Positions 36,124 through 44,699 of a stretch of DNA of 64,000 nucleotides are shown here, piece by piece. The stretch is taken from positions 20,146 to 84,145 of the forward strand of contig JAFVTW010000015.1 in assembly GCA_017503005.1 (NCBI GenBank). The letters run 5' to 3'. This stretch comes from Clostridia bacterium (lineage in GTDB: Bacteria; Bacillota; Clostridia; Christensenellales; UBA1242). Below the pieces are notes generated by a model, which searched no databases, had not been told where the DNA came from, and was given only the letters and a program-made list of their open reading frames with translations. A program made the position numbers and the translations under genes. Each line of letters begins with the position of its first letter. Position 1 is the first letter of the stretch.

Positions 36124-36179
36124 TTGAATACTCCTAGGAAGTTTTCCATTTTTCAAATTGCCGTACAAAAAGAATATAA

Positions 36180-36227
36180 TTCGACAATTACTAGTTAGAT
36201 TTTAGCATATCAAAAAAAATTTGCCAA
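36180..36227 (-). promoter_or_regulatory. Promoter of the giant gene with a downstream Spo0A box
   Basis: On the minus strand: TTGGCA (36227-36222), a 17-base spacer and an extended -10, TGC-TAAAAT (36207-36199), with predicted start near 36192. A perfect TGTCGAA occupies 36186-36180, about +6 to +12, where bound Spo0A would be expected to block transcription. Confidence 0.62.
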
Positions 36228-36325
36228 ATAATATATATTATAATTTAATATAAATTAAGTATAAATTTTATATATAATTATATTTAGTAATAATCATTTA
36301 AAATATGTGTGTTACGATTAAAAAC

Positions 36326-36357
36326 AAAAAAGACAGCCAAAACAGCTGTCTTTTTAT
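36326..36357 (-). terminator. virD4 terminator
   Basis: The stem aaaagacagc / gctgtctttt has a loop of about 7 bases. On the minus strand a T run follows. It separates virD4 from the giant gene. The 36228-36325 gap is AT-rich with nothing else evident. Confidence 0.92.
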
Positions 36358-36365
36358 TGTTTGTT

Positions 36366-38426
36366 TTAGATATCAAAATCACCGAAATCAGAATCAACTG
36401 GGCTAGATGATCCGCCACCAAAATTGTCACCTGGATTTGACATGTTTAGAACCTTTTTGTTTCTTTCTTTTATGTCGTAATAAATCTCTTTTTCATTAAG
36501 TGCTTTTGGAACCACATAAGAGTCAATTGCTGGCTTCATATCGTAGATTCTTTGAGCTTCAGGCTTCCATGATGGAGTGGTTTTTGCTTTGATAGGATTT
36601 TGTTTCAAAATAGATACGATAAGCTCATCTTTTAAACTACCAAGTTCGGCAGGGTAGATAAGTGGACGAGAGTCGATATTTACACTTGTTGTTGTAGTGC
36701 TTTGTTCGTCCTTTTTGCCTTTAGAAGATGTTGTGCTTTCGGTCTCAACTGTAATAGTTCCGCATCTGTCACTAAATTTCTTTTGTGTCTCAGGGTCGTT
36801 AGAACCGATATATATGTGAATATTACAGTTATCTTGAATGGTTGCTGCAACTTTTTCATCGTATTTGATAGCTAACTGAGCATAAGATTGTAGCATTAGT
36901 AGGAAGAAAATCTTTCTTGAACGAGCTACGGTAATCATTGTGTCAAAGCCTTGTATAGCAGGCATATTTGCAAACTCGTCTAGAATGTAGTAAACTGTTC
37001 TCTTTAGTGCACCACCGTTGTTGTTCGCTACACTAACTAAGATTTTGTATAGCTGACTAATAAACATACTTGCGATAGCATGACGAGTAACTTTTTCGTC
37101 AGGAATTTTAATAAATAATGCAGTAGGTTGATCTGTAAATGTTTTTAAATCCATTTCGTTTGTGTGTGTAGCATAACATACACCTAAGTCACTAAATAGA
37201 TTTAATCTGTCAGAAACGATACCCATATATGATTTTTTGGTATTGTCTGCATTTGTTATTACTTGGTTTGCTAATTGTGTAGCTTGACTTAATGGATCAC
37301 GGCCAGCGAAGTAATCGGTTAGACTCTTCATAGGGTTGAAGGGGTCGTTATCTTTTAAGTTTGCGATTTTAGCTACATTATAGAAGTTAAATCTTTCTTT
37401 GGTCATGCCTAATTCAGGTTTTTCACTGTCTTCAAGCATTGCTAGCATAATAGCTAGAATAAAGTCTTTTGCACCACTTTCCCAAATAGGGTCGGATTTA
37501 CTAAGTACAGGACATAATGTCATAGCAATATCTTTTAAATCTTCCATAGCTTCAGACTTAAGTTGTTGTCTTAGACCATGTATTTGTGCTTGTACCATGT
37601 TCATATCGGCAAATGCAACACCATTAAATTCGTACCATTCAGAATAGTAAGCATTGCTAGCTAATCTTAGGTTAGGGTATTTTCTAGGGTCGTCGCCACG
37701 GTGAACTAAAATTTCTTTTTCTAGATTGTTTGCTCTTTCATTAAACTCGAATGGACGAGTCATAGGGTTCCAACAAGTACTATTGAATGGGTCTTTTAAG
37801 TCGAACACCATTACTCTGTATCCTTGTTTCTTTAATTTTTGACTATGTAAGGTGTACAATTCACCTTTTGGGTCGGTAACAACCATACATGGTTTTGCTT
37901 TTGATTCACTAAATACTTGAATTGTAGGGTTAACAAATTGAGTTGTTTTACCAGTACCAGTAGTACCTATAACAAGAGTGTGGATAGAGTTATACATATT
38001 TACAAGCATTTTTCCACCAACGATTTCAGCTCTAATCAAAATACCGATATCAGTTACATTCTTTAGGTTGTCGTATGTGGTAAACTTAAAATCTTTGTTT
38101 GTTTTAAGTTCTTGAGCTGTTACCCAGTGTGAATCATAGTATTTTTTGATTCCACCTTTGGTTTTGATTTTAGCTCCATTACTACCAGAAGAATAATCGT
38201 TGGCATTCATCATTGTAGATAGTATGTACAGTAACAATAACAAACCACCGATTAATACAATAGTTGTGAATGTTGAATTTGTAAGAATTTCAGGAGCTAC
38301 AGTAATTGTGCCAAATTCCATATAGCAAGTTACACAATAAGCGGCAACAACTAGTAGGGCTGCTAAAATTAAAAATGATGTAAACTTTTTAAGTAGTCTT
38401 TGACCAAATGTTTTTTCGTTATCCAT
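36366..38426 (-). CDS. VirD4/TraG-type coupling ATPase
   Basis: A 686-residue type IV coupling protein. Two N-terminal transmembrane helices (about residues 16-32 and 54-72) precede the motor domain. Walker A is GTTGTGKT at residues 154-161. The conserved VTDPKGELY follows, then DPFNSTCWNPM, Walker B YILDEFANMP near residue 480, and SNDPETQKKFSDRCG. Such proteins recruit substrates to a type IV secretion channel; in conjugation the substrate is a relaxosome. It is divergent from the pilin-virB6-virB4 genes and has its own promoter and terminator. The C-terminal tail is a Gly/Ser/Asp-rich, probably disordered segment. Only a weak ribosome binding site is visible. Confidence 0.92.
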   Translation of the reverse strand: MDNEKTFGQRLLKKFTSFLILAALLVVAAYCVTCYMEFGTITVAPEILTNSTFTTIVLIGGLLLLLYILSTMMNANDYSSGSNGAKIKTKGGIKKYYDSHWVTAQELKTNKDFKFTTYDNLKNVTDIGILIRAEIVGGKMLVNMYNSIHTLVIGTTGTGKTTQFVNPTIQVFSESKAKPCMVVTDPKGELYTLHSQKLKKQGYRVMVFDLKDPFNSTCWNPMTRPFEFNERANNLEKEILVHRGDDPRKYPNLRLASNAYYSEWYEFNGVAFADMNMVQAQIHGLRQQLKSEAMEDLKDIAMTLCPVLSKSDPIWESGAKDFILAIMLAMLEDSEKPELGMTKERFNFYNVAKIANLKDNDPFNPMKSLTDYFAGRDPLSQATQLANQVITNADNTKKSYMGIVSDRLNLFSDLGVCYATHTNEMDLKTFTDQPTALFIKIPDEKVTRHAIASMFISQLYKILVSVANNNGGALKRTVYYILDEFANMPAIQGFDTMITVARSRKIFFLLMLQSYAQLAIKYDEKVAATIQDNCNIHIYIGSNDPETQKKFSDRCGTITVETESTTSSKGKKDEQSTTTTSVNIDSRPLIYPAELGSLKDELIVSILKQNPIKAKTTPSWKPEAQRIYDMKPAIDSYVVPKALNEKEIYYDIKERNKKVLNMSNPGDNFGGGSSSPVDSDFGDFDI

Positions 38427-38552
38427 TTTCTCATCTCACTTTAAAGTAATATTTTATTTTCATACAATATTAGTATATATTTATATCCTTTTTTTTACAA
38501 ACGAATTTCTAAAAAGTTTAAAAATTTTTTAAATTTGAAAAAATAAAATAAA

Positions 38553-38581
38553 ATTATAAAAGATGCTTGCTAAAAAGTCAA
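38553..38581 (-). promoter_or_regulatory. virD4 promoter
   Basis: On the minus strand TTGACT (38581-38576), a 17-base spacer and TATAAT (38558-38553), near consensus. The leader is about 120 bases. A separate TATAAT at 38677-38682 on the plus strand probably serves the divergent pilin-like gene. The rest of the gap is AT-rich. Confidence 0.78.
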
Positions 38582-38715
38582 AAAAAGTATAAAATTATGC
38601 CATAAAGCACGATTATATATGTATATTTTTTTAAAACTTGCCAAAAATGTTTGAAATAACAAAAATATTGTGTTAATATAATCGTAGGATAAGACAAAAT
38701 GTGGAGGGGAAACTT

Positions 38716-39093
38716 ATGCAAATGTTCTTAATGAGTGTAGCACAAAATGTTATGGGACTAGTAAGTAGAATTTTATCTTCTAGTGGCATTAAAGACACTT
38801 CTTCTTTCTTCAATACAATTTTAGGACCAATCGTAGATATTTTAGATGCAATGCTTGTTCCAATTTTAATCATTATTGGTACAGCTGGTTCAATCTATGC
38901 TATTATTCTTGGTGTTAACTTTGCTAAAGCTGAAAGTGCTGATAAAAGAGAAGAAGCTAAAAAGCGTATGATTAATGCAATTATCGGTTTGGTAGTTACA
39001 ATCGTATTATTGATTTTACTTAAAATCTTTACAGCAAATGCACAAAGTATTGCTGACTGGATTAATAGTTTTGATAACACAACCTCAAAATAA
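38716..39093 (+). CDS. VirB2/TrbC-like small membrane protein (putative T4SS pilin)
   Basis: A protein of about 125 residues with an N-terminal amphipathic stretch and two strong transmembrane helices (LDAMLVPILIIIGTAGSIYAIILGV and AIIGLVVTIVLLILLKIFTA). The loop between them is basic (AKAESADKREEAKKRM). This two-helix hairpin with a charged loop is the TrbC/VirB2 topology, and the gene lies directly upstream of virB6 and virB4. The ATG at 38716 is chosen because ggagggg lies 5 bases before it; the GTG at 38701 would include that site. It has its own terminator, so it may be made in excess of the channel genes, as expected for a pilin. Confidence 0.72.
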   Translation: MQMFLMSVAQNVMGLVSRILSSSGIKDTSSFFNTILGPIVDILDAMLVPILIIIGTAGSIYAIILGVNFAKAESADKREEAKKRMINAIIGLVVTIVLLILLKIFTANAQSIADWINSFDNTTSK

Positions 39094-39100
39094 TAAAAAT

Positions 39101-39130
39101 ATTAAACCCTTGCTTATGCAGGGGTTTTTT
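39101..39130 (+). terminator. Terminator after the pilin-like gene
   Basis: The 10-bp stem aaacccttgc / gcaggggttt has one G-U pair and a four-base loop, followed by a T run. Confidence 0.9.
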
Positions 39131-39294
39131 ATTTTTATAAAATAAAGTCTAAAATTTGGCTGTTAAGTTGTAATTTGGTTAAAAATGAATAATGAACTAT
39201 AAAAATATTTATAATAATTAAGAAATTTGTGTAATATTTTCTAACATTTTATTGATTTTTAAAGTTTTATGTAGTAAAATTAGTGTAACTATAA

Positions 39295-39356
39295 GTGCCG
39301 AAGTGTTTTTCGTGCACGGAAAAGGGGATTGTTCTTTGTTTTAATAACAAAACAAT
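39295..39356 (+). promoter_or_regulatory. Structured 5' leader of virB6
   Basis: Two hairpins lie between a TAAAAT-type -10 near 39280 and the gene. The first pairs gtgccgaa (39295-39302) with ttcg-t-gcac (39309-39317), leaving one bulged base. The second pairs attgt and tttgtt with aacaaa and acaat over 39328-39356. Neither is followed by a T run, so neither looks like a terminator. The upstream part of the gap (39131-39280) is AT-rich with no site seen. Confidence 0.5.
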
Positions 39357-39385
39357 TTAATTTATAATTTTTGGAGGATGGATTT

Positions 39386-41584
39386 ATGCATTTCGCTTCT
39401 ATGTCGTTAGGAATCTTCGATTTCTTAATAGATTGGTTAACATCATTCTTGATGTGGCTTGTAGAGTGGACAATGGATTTACTTATGATTGTCTTCTCTG
39501 GAATCTTGTATGATCTTGCAGGTTCTGTATTGATGATTGTCGATTTTGTACAAGAAATGTTTAGAAAATTGGCAGGTATGGGAGAACTTTGGATTGGTAA
39601 AGATGTTACCAATAATGTTGACCCAGCTATAGCTATTATGTCTAGCGAAGTTGTATTGCAAGTATTGCTTGCACTATCAATCGTTGCGGTTGCTATGGTA
39701 ATTATTGCTACAATTATTCAAATAATTCGTACAGAATTCTCAACAGAAGGTAGTAAAAATACAAAAGGACAAATTTTTGGTAAAGCACTAAGAGCACTTA
39801 TGATGTTCTTTGTAGTACCTCTAGTGTGTATGGGTGGTGTTATACTAAGTAATGCAATGCTTAGGGTAATAGATACTGCTACAGCAGGACCAGTACAAAC
39901 AACTATGGGTGCACAATTAGCTGTTTCTTCACTAGAATCATGCTTTAAAGAAAATACAACTGATGCTCAAAAGCAAGAAATTCGTAATAAGTTGCTTACA
40001 AAAAGTGAAGATTACACTAGATCAAAAGTTGTTAAACAATATTATGAACTAAAGGATTGTAACTTTGTAGTACTTATCGGTGGCTCATTGATGGCACTAT
40101 GGATACTTGTTAATGCTTCGTTTGGTTTGGTAATGAGGATGTATTATTTGGCTATATACTTCATTATTTCGCCTACAATGGTTGGTTTAATGCCACTAAC
40201 GGAAGCACCATTTGGTAAATGGAGATCAAAATTTATTGGTCAAGTATTAGGTGCATATGGTACAGTAGTTACACTAAACTTAATGTTCCAATTAATGCCT
40301 ATAGTAAACAATATCAACTTGTTTGAACCAGGTAGTTATGCAAATGAAATCGCTCATATTTTATTTACATTGACAGCATTATTTATGATGAAAGACCTAC
40401 CTAAAAAGCTTGCAGACCTAATCGGTGCAGAAGATGCATCTGAAGGTGGTGCTGGTATGGCTAAACAAGTAGGTGGTGCTGCTATGAAGATAGGTATGGC
40501 AGCTACAGGTGGTGTAGCTGGTCTAGCTATGAAAGGTATGGGTGCTGCTGCAGGTGGACTTGCAAAAGTTACAGGAGGTAAAACAAGTAAAGTATTTGGT
40601 GCTATTGGTAATTCTGTAGGTGGTATTGGTAATAAACTTAGTCAAAATGCTAAAGGTATTACTGGTGGTGCATTAAACAAAGTTGTCGGTGCTGCTACAT
40701 TCGGAGCTGTAAAAGGTCCATTTAGTGAAGAAAAAGATTTTGGTAAAGCTCAAGAAGCAAAAGAAAAGAAAGCAGAAGCAAAACAAAAAGCCCTAAAAGA
40801 AGGTACAGCTGGTATTGGTGCTGTATTGGGTGATAAGATTGCTACTTCTAGAGTAGGTGGAGCTGTGGGTGGAGTACTAAATAGTATATCTACTGGTGGT
40901 CAATCTACAATGCAAAACATTGCTGCAAGTGCTGCAGTTATAGATGCTAAAGGTAAAGTTGAAAAGGTTACTGGTTCTATAGGAAAATTAGATACTAACA
41001 GTCCAATTCAACTAGATGCTGCAGGCAATCCGATTATGGAAGTGAGAAATGGTGTTCAAACTAATAATACAATGTTAAATGCTGAAGCTGGTAGTATTTC
41101 TGATCAATTTGCTTCAGTAATGAAGAGTCTTACTGTAGATCATGATGGAGCTGCTGCTGGAGATCGATTATCTTCAATGATTGATGCATTAAATAATATT
41201 GCAGAAAAATCTGAAGAACAAAAAGATTTATTATCTAAGTTAACAGTGATGAGAGAACAAGTTCAAAATTCTTCTGGTACACAATTAGCTTTGGACAGAA
41301 TTGGAAAATCTTCAATTACTACACAAATTAAAACAACAGCAGATACAGTTTCTCAAGATGCAGCAAGATTGTCTGCAATTCAGGCAACTTCTACATTCAA
41401 TATTTCTGCTATTGCTACTAAGACTGGTACTTCTCAAGAAGCAGAGCTTAAGAGACAAATTGAAGGTATTAGTAGAGACTTGTCTTCTAAAGGTATTAAA
41501 CTTGAAGATGGTGAAATTAGAAAACTTGTACAACAAATGGCACAACAATACAAGTCTACACTTGAAGCTAAAACAAAGAAATAA
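39386..41584 (+). CDS. VirB6/TrbL-like T4SS channel protein
   Basis: A protein of about 732 residues. The first 360 residues hold six or more transmembrane helices, including IMSSEVVLQVLLALSIVAVAMVIIATIIQII, RALMMFFVVPLVCMGGVIL and LVIGGSLMALW-type segments around a conserved central region. A Gly/Ala-rich amphipathic region follows (GGAGMAKQVGGAAMKIGMA...). The C-terminal 300 residues are charged and helical, with repeated AKEKKAEAKQKALKE-type sequence. Polytopic N-terminus plus a long soluble tail is typical of TrbL/VirB6 proteins. ggagg lies 7 bases before the chosen ATG. A terminator follows. Confidence 0.82.
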   Translation: MHFASMSLGIFDFLIDWLTSFLMWLVEWTMDLLMIVFSGILYDLAGSVLMIVDFVQEMFRKLAGMGELWIGKDVTNNVDPAIAIMSSEVVLQVLLALSIVAVAMVIIATIIQIIRTEFSTEGSKNTKGQIFGKALRALMMFFVVPLVCMGGVILSNAMLRVIDTATAGPVQTTMGAQLAVSSLESCFKENTTDAQKQEIRNKLLTKSEDYTRSKVVKQYYELKDCNFVVLIGGSLMALWILVNASFGLVMRMYYLAIYFIISPTMVGLMPLTEAPFGKWRSKFIGQVLGAYGTVVTLNLMFQLMPIVNNINLFEPGSYANEIAHILFTLTALFMMKDLPKKLADLIGAEDASEGGAGMAKQVGGAAMKIGMAATGGVAGLAMKGMGAAAGGLAKVTGGKTSKVFGAIGNSVGGIGNKLSQNAKGITGGALNKVVGAATFGAVKGPFSEEKDFGKAQEAKEKKAEAKQKALKEGTAGIGAVLGDKIATSRVGGAVGGVLNSISTGGQSTMQNIAASAAVIDAKGKVEKVTGSIGKLDTNSPIQLDAAGNPIMEVRNGVQTNNTMLNAEAGSISDQFASVMKSLTVDHDGAAAGDRLSSMIDALNNIAEKSEEQKDLLSKLTVMREQVQNSSGTQLALDRIGKSSITTQIKTTADTVSQDAARLSAIQATSTFNISAIATKTGTSQEAELKRQIEGISRDLSSKGIKLEDGEIRKLVQQMAQQYKSTLEAKTKK

Positions 41585-41597
41585 TTTAATACAAATT

Positions 41598-41630
41598 AAA
41601 AGAAGCAACAAATCGTTGCTTCTTTTTTTT
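41598..41630 (+). terminator. virB6 terminator
   Basis: The stem agaagcaac / gttgcttct has an aaatc loop and eight T. Confidence 0.94.
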
Positions 41631-41690
41631 GTTTAATACAAACAATTTTATAATTTGACTAAAAAGATTTTGTTATATTTTATATTTGTT

Positions 41691-41735
41691 ATATACTAAA
41701 GTATATAGAATTGTTACTATGTGCAAATTTGCATA
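41691..41735 (+). promoter_or_regulatory. Two inverted repeats upstream of virB4, possible operators
   Basis: atatac-taaa-gtatat lies at 41691-41706, and a second dyad centred on gcaaatttgc, with atg/cat flanks, lies at about 41718-41735. Both are within 80 bases of the virB4 start, in the promoter area. They could be regulator binding sites; the AT-rich background makes the first less certain. Confidence 0.4.
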
Positions 41736-41769
41736 TTGTGGCTAAAAATAATAACTAGAGGTGTAAATA

Positions 41770-44430
41770 ATGAGATTTATTCCTAGAAAAACTAAGGTAA
41801 AAACCGAGGTCTTTAAAGGTTTTACTTTTGTCGATGTGCTAGTAGCTGTTGTAGGTGTAGTAGCATCTGTAATGGTATTTACTAGTAACTTGCCATTTAA
41901 ATGGTATATAGGTCTGAGTGTATTCTCTTTTTGGTGTATGCTATTTGTGCCTGTATCTGATGGCATCAAACTATATTATTCTGTAGTATTGATGTTTAAA
42001 TTCATGGCATACAAGAAAAAGTATTTCAAAGACCCAAAGAACAAAAATGACGATATCAAGAGAGTTATCCCATTTATGGGACTATCTACCGACAAGTTTG
42101 TAAACTTTGGTGAATACTATGGTATGGTTTTGGAAGTACATCCTACCGAATTTACAATGATGGAAGCAGAAAAACAAGAAATGGTATTGAGTTGTTTCTC
42201 TGCTTGTTTCGAAAGATTGGGTCAAAACCAAAAAATGAGTATTGTAAAAGTTAAGAAACCACTTGTATTAGATGCTTGGGTAAACTTTGAGGATGAAAAA
42301 TACAATACACTACTTGATATGGGTGAGAGAGGATTCTATTCTGACAAAGAAATTGAGTCTCGAAGCCCAGTATTTGAGGAAAGATTAAGAGCTTTAAACT
42401 TACTTAATAACGAAAACAAAGTTTTGATGAACTTCTATTATATTGTAATTTACGATACAGATAGAGAGCTTCTAGAAAGTACTGTAAATGGTGTAGTAGC
42501 ATCACTTATGAGCTCACAAACACCTATATATACCGATATTATGCATGGTGACGAATTACTTGTATTCCTTAAGAGTACATTTGCAGATGACTTTAACGAA
42601 AGAGAATTGGCAGTAATGAACCAGGAAGAAAAGGTAAAGTGGGCATGCCCAGATAAAATCAAATTTGGTATTACTAGAACTAATATCGATGGTAGAGATT
42701 ATCGTACATTTACTATTACTGACTATCCATTGGAAGTTCCAAATGCTTGGTTGTATCCTATATTTGACCTAGACAACTGTCGTGTAGTAGTAAATATTAG
42801 CCCTGTAGATAGATTCAAGGCTGAAAAACAACTGGATAAATCATTGATGGAAATGGAATTGAAACTATCTAAAGTACATCGTGCCAGTGAACAAATAGAA
42901 ACTCAAACCCACTATGAATCATTAAGAGAATTGCTTACTAGCTTGAAAAATAGTGGTGAAAACATTTTTGATACAACTATTCATATTACAGCACTTGAAG
43001 CTGCAAAAAAAGAAGTTCGTTCTGTACTTAAACAATATGGATTTAAGTATGCAGAGAACTTTGGTAGACAAATCAATGCATTTGTAAGTGCAAATATTTC
43101 TAGATTGGACTCATTATTAGAATACAAAAGAGGAATTCACACATCAAGTTTGTGTGCTTGCTTCCCATTTATTTCTAACGAATTAAAAGATAAGAACGGA
43201 TTCTACTTAGGATACAATCAATACCCAGTATTTATTAACTTCTTTGCTCGTAACAACGAAAGAGTTAACTCAAACATGGTTATTATCGGTAAATCTGGTG
43301 GTGGTAAATCCTTCGCAACAAAAACACTTTTGACAAATATGGCTGCAGATAACACCCGTGTATTCATTCTCGACCCGGAAAACGAGTACGAAATACTTTG
43401 TGGTAACCTAGGTGGCAAGATGATTGACGTTGCATCATCACAAATGGGTATCTTTAACCCATTCCACATATATCCATCTCTGGAAGCAGAAGAGGGTGGT
43501 GTGGACGACTCATTCAATGCTCACTTGCAGTTCTTAGAAAACTTCTTTAGAGTTATTTTGACGGGTATCAATACTGATGCTTTTGAAACACTAAACTCAA
43601 TGATTGTTGACCTATATGCTCGTAAAGATATAGGTCCTGACACTAACTTAGTTCAGTTGGTTCCAGCTGATTTCCCTATATTTGATGACTTAATGGCTAT
43701 GGTTAATGACAGATTAAAGCAAGAAACTGAGCCATATGTAGTAAAAAACTTACAAACAGTTAAGACTTATGTAGAGAAATTCTCAACCGGTGGTCGTAAC
43801 AGTAACTTGTGGAATGGTCCAACATCTATTTCTACAAACGAAAACTTTATCTGTTTCAACTTCCGTACATTGTTGGCAAACAACAACGAATTGATTGCTA
43901 ATGCTCAGATGTTACTTGTATTCAAATACTTAAATAACGAAATTATTAAAAACCGTGACTTCAACCTAAAATACTTTAACGACCCAACACTTCTAGAAGA
44001 AGAACATCGTCGTGTTATCGTATGTGTAGACGAGGCCCACGTATTCATTAACAAAAAATTCCCAGTTGCTCTAGACTTCATGGTACAGATGGCAAAACGT
44101 ATCCGTAAATATTATGGTATGCAAATCATCATTACCCAAAATATTAAAGACTTCGTAGGTACTCCAGAAATTGCTCAACAATCTACTGCTATTATCAATG
44201 CGAGTCAATATTCATTGATATTCGCTCTTGCTCCTAACGATATGACCGACTTGATTGAACTATATCGTAATGCTGGTGGTATCAACGACGAAGAAAAAGA
44301 CAGAATTGTTACAGCAAAAAGAGGTAATGCATTCATTATTACTAGTGCTATGAGAAGAACTAGTGTTCAAATCGAAGCTTTGCCGGTTGTTAAAGTGACA
44401 TTCGAACAAAAGGGTGGTACTGGACAATAA
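41770..44430 (+). CDS. VirB4/TraE-type T4SS ATPase with N-terminal membrane module
   Basis: An 886-residue protein. Residues 1-80 carry two transmembrane helices (FVDVLVAVVGVVASVMVFTS and WYIGLSVFSFWCMLFVPV) followed by a basic segment; this looks like a VirB3/PrgI-type unit fused to the ATPase. The VirB4 N-domain follows to about residue 490. The motor has Walker A GKSGGGKS near 507-514, LDPENEYE, Walker B VIVCVDEAH near 749-757, and QNIKDFVGTPEIAQQS. VirB4 energises assembly of type IV secretion channels. The second half uses CGT, AAC, GAC and TTC codons more than neighbouring genes. gaggtg precedes the ATG. Confidence 0.93.
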   Translation: MRFIPRKTKVKTEVFKGFTFVDVLVAVVGVVASVMVFTSNLPFKWYIGLSVFSFWCMLFVPVSDGIKLYYSVVLMFKFMAYKKKYFKDPKNKNDDIKRVIPFMGLSTDKFVNFGEYYGMVLEVHPTEFTMMEAEKQEMVLSCFSACFERLGQNQKMSIVKVKKPLVLDAWVNFEDEKYNTLLDMGERGFYSDKEIESRSPVFEERLRALNLLNNENKVLMNFYYIVIYDTDRELLESTVNGVVASLMSSQTPIYTDIMHGDELLVFLKSTFADDFNERELAVMNQEEKVKWACPDKIKFGITRTNIDGRDYRTFTITDYPLEVPNAWLYPIFDLDNCRVVVNISPVDRFKAEKQLDKSLMEMELKLSKVHRASEQIETQTHYESLRELLTSLKNSGENIFDTTIHITALEAAKKEVRSVLKQYGFKYAENFGRQINAFVSANISRLDSLLEYKRGIHTSSLCACFPFISNELKDKNGFYLGYNQYPVFINFFARNNERVNSNMVIIGKSGGGKSFATKTLLTNMAADNTRVFILDPENEYEILCGNLGGKMIDVASSQMGIFNPFHIYPSLEAEEGGVDDSFNAHLQFLENFFRVILTGINTDAFETLNSMIVDLYARKDIGPDTNLVQLVPADFPIFDDLMAMVNDRLKQETEPYVVKNLQTVKTYVEKFSTGGRNSNLWNGPTSISTNENFICFNFRTLLANNNELIANAQMLLVFKYLNNEIIKNRDFNLKYFNDPTLLEEEHRRVIVCVDEAHVFINKKFPVALDFMVQMAKRIRKYYGMQIIITQNIKDFVGTPEIAQQSTAIINASQYSLIFALAPNDMTDLIELYRNAGGINDEEKDRIVTAKRGNAFIITSAMRRTSVQIEALPVVKVTFEQKGGTGQ

Positions 44431-44442
44431 TTTATAAACATT

Positions 44443-44469
44443 AAAAGTATGCAATTGCATACTTTTTTG
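44443..44469 (+). terminator. virB4 terminator
   Basis: A perfect palindromic stem aaaagtatgc / gcatactttt has an aatt loop, followed by T. Confidence 0.93.
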
Positions 44470-44638
44470 TTGTATAATTTGGTTATTAAAATATAATTAT
44501 ATAATTTTTTTATGTTATTAAATAATAACTGTATGAAAAATTGCTAATTTTAGAAGTATTTTTTAAAAATTTGAGTAAAAATAATTTTAAATTTGATGTT
44601 AAAAAAGTTAAATTTGACTTTAATTTTACTATTTTATA

Positions 44639-44667
44639 TTGAAAATATAAACCATCTGTGCTAAAAT
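44639..44667 (+). promoter_or_regulatory. Promoter of the 1420-residue protein gene
   Basis: TTGAAA (44639-44644), a 17-base spacer and an extended -10, TGC-TAAAAT, ending at 44667. The gap from 44470 to 44638 is AT-rich and otherwise empty. The leader of about 25 bases contains aggtagggtg before the ATG. Confidence 0.78.
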
Positions 44668-44699
44668 TGAAATGTATACGAAAAAGGTAGGGTGATAAT

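Noticed and set aside
36366-44430. Interpretation as a complete conjugative plasmid or ICE
   Set aside because: No relaxase, integrase, att repeat, replication protein or partition gene is visible here; kept only as an alternative that flanking sequence could revive.
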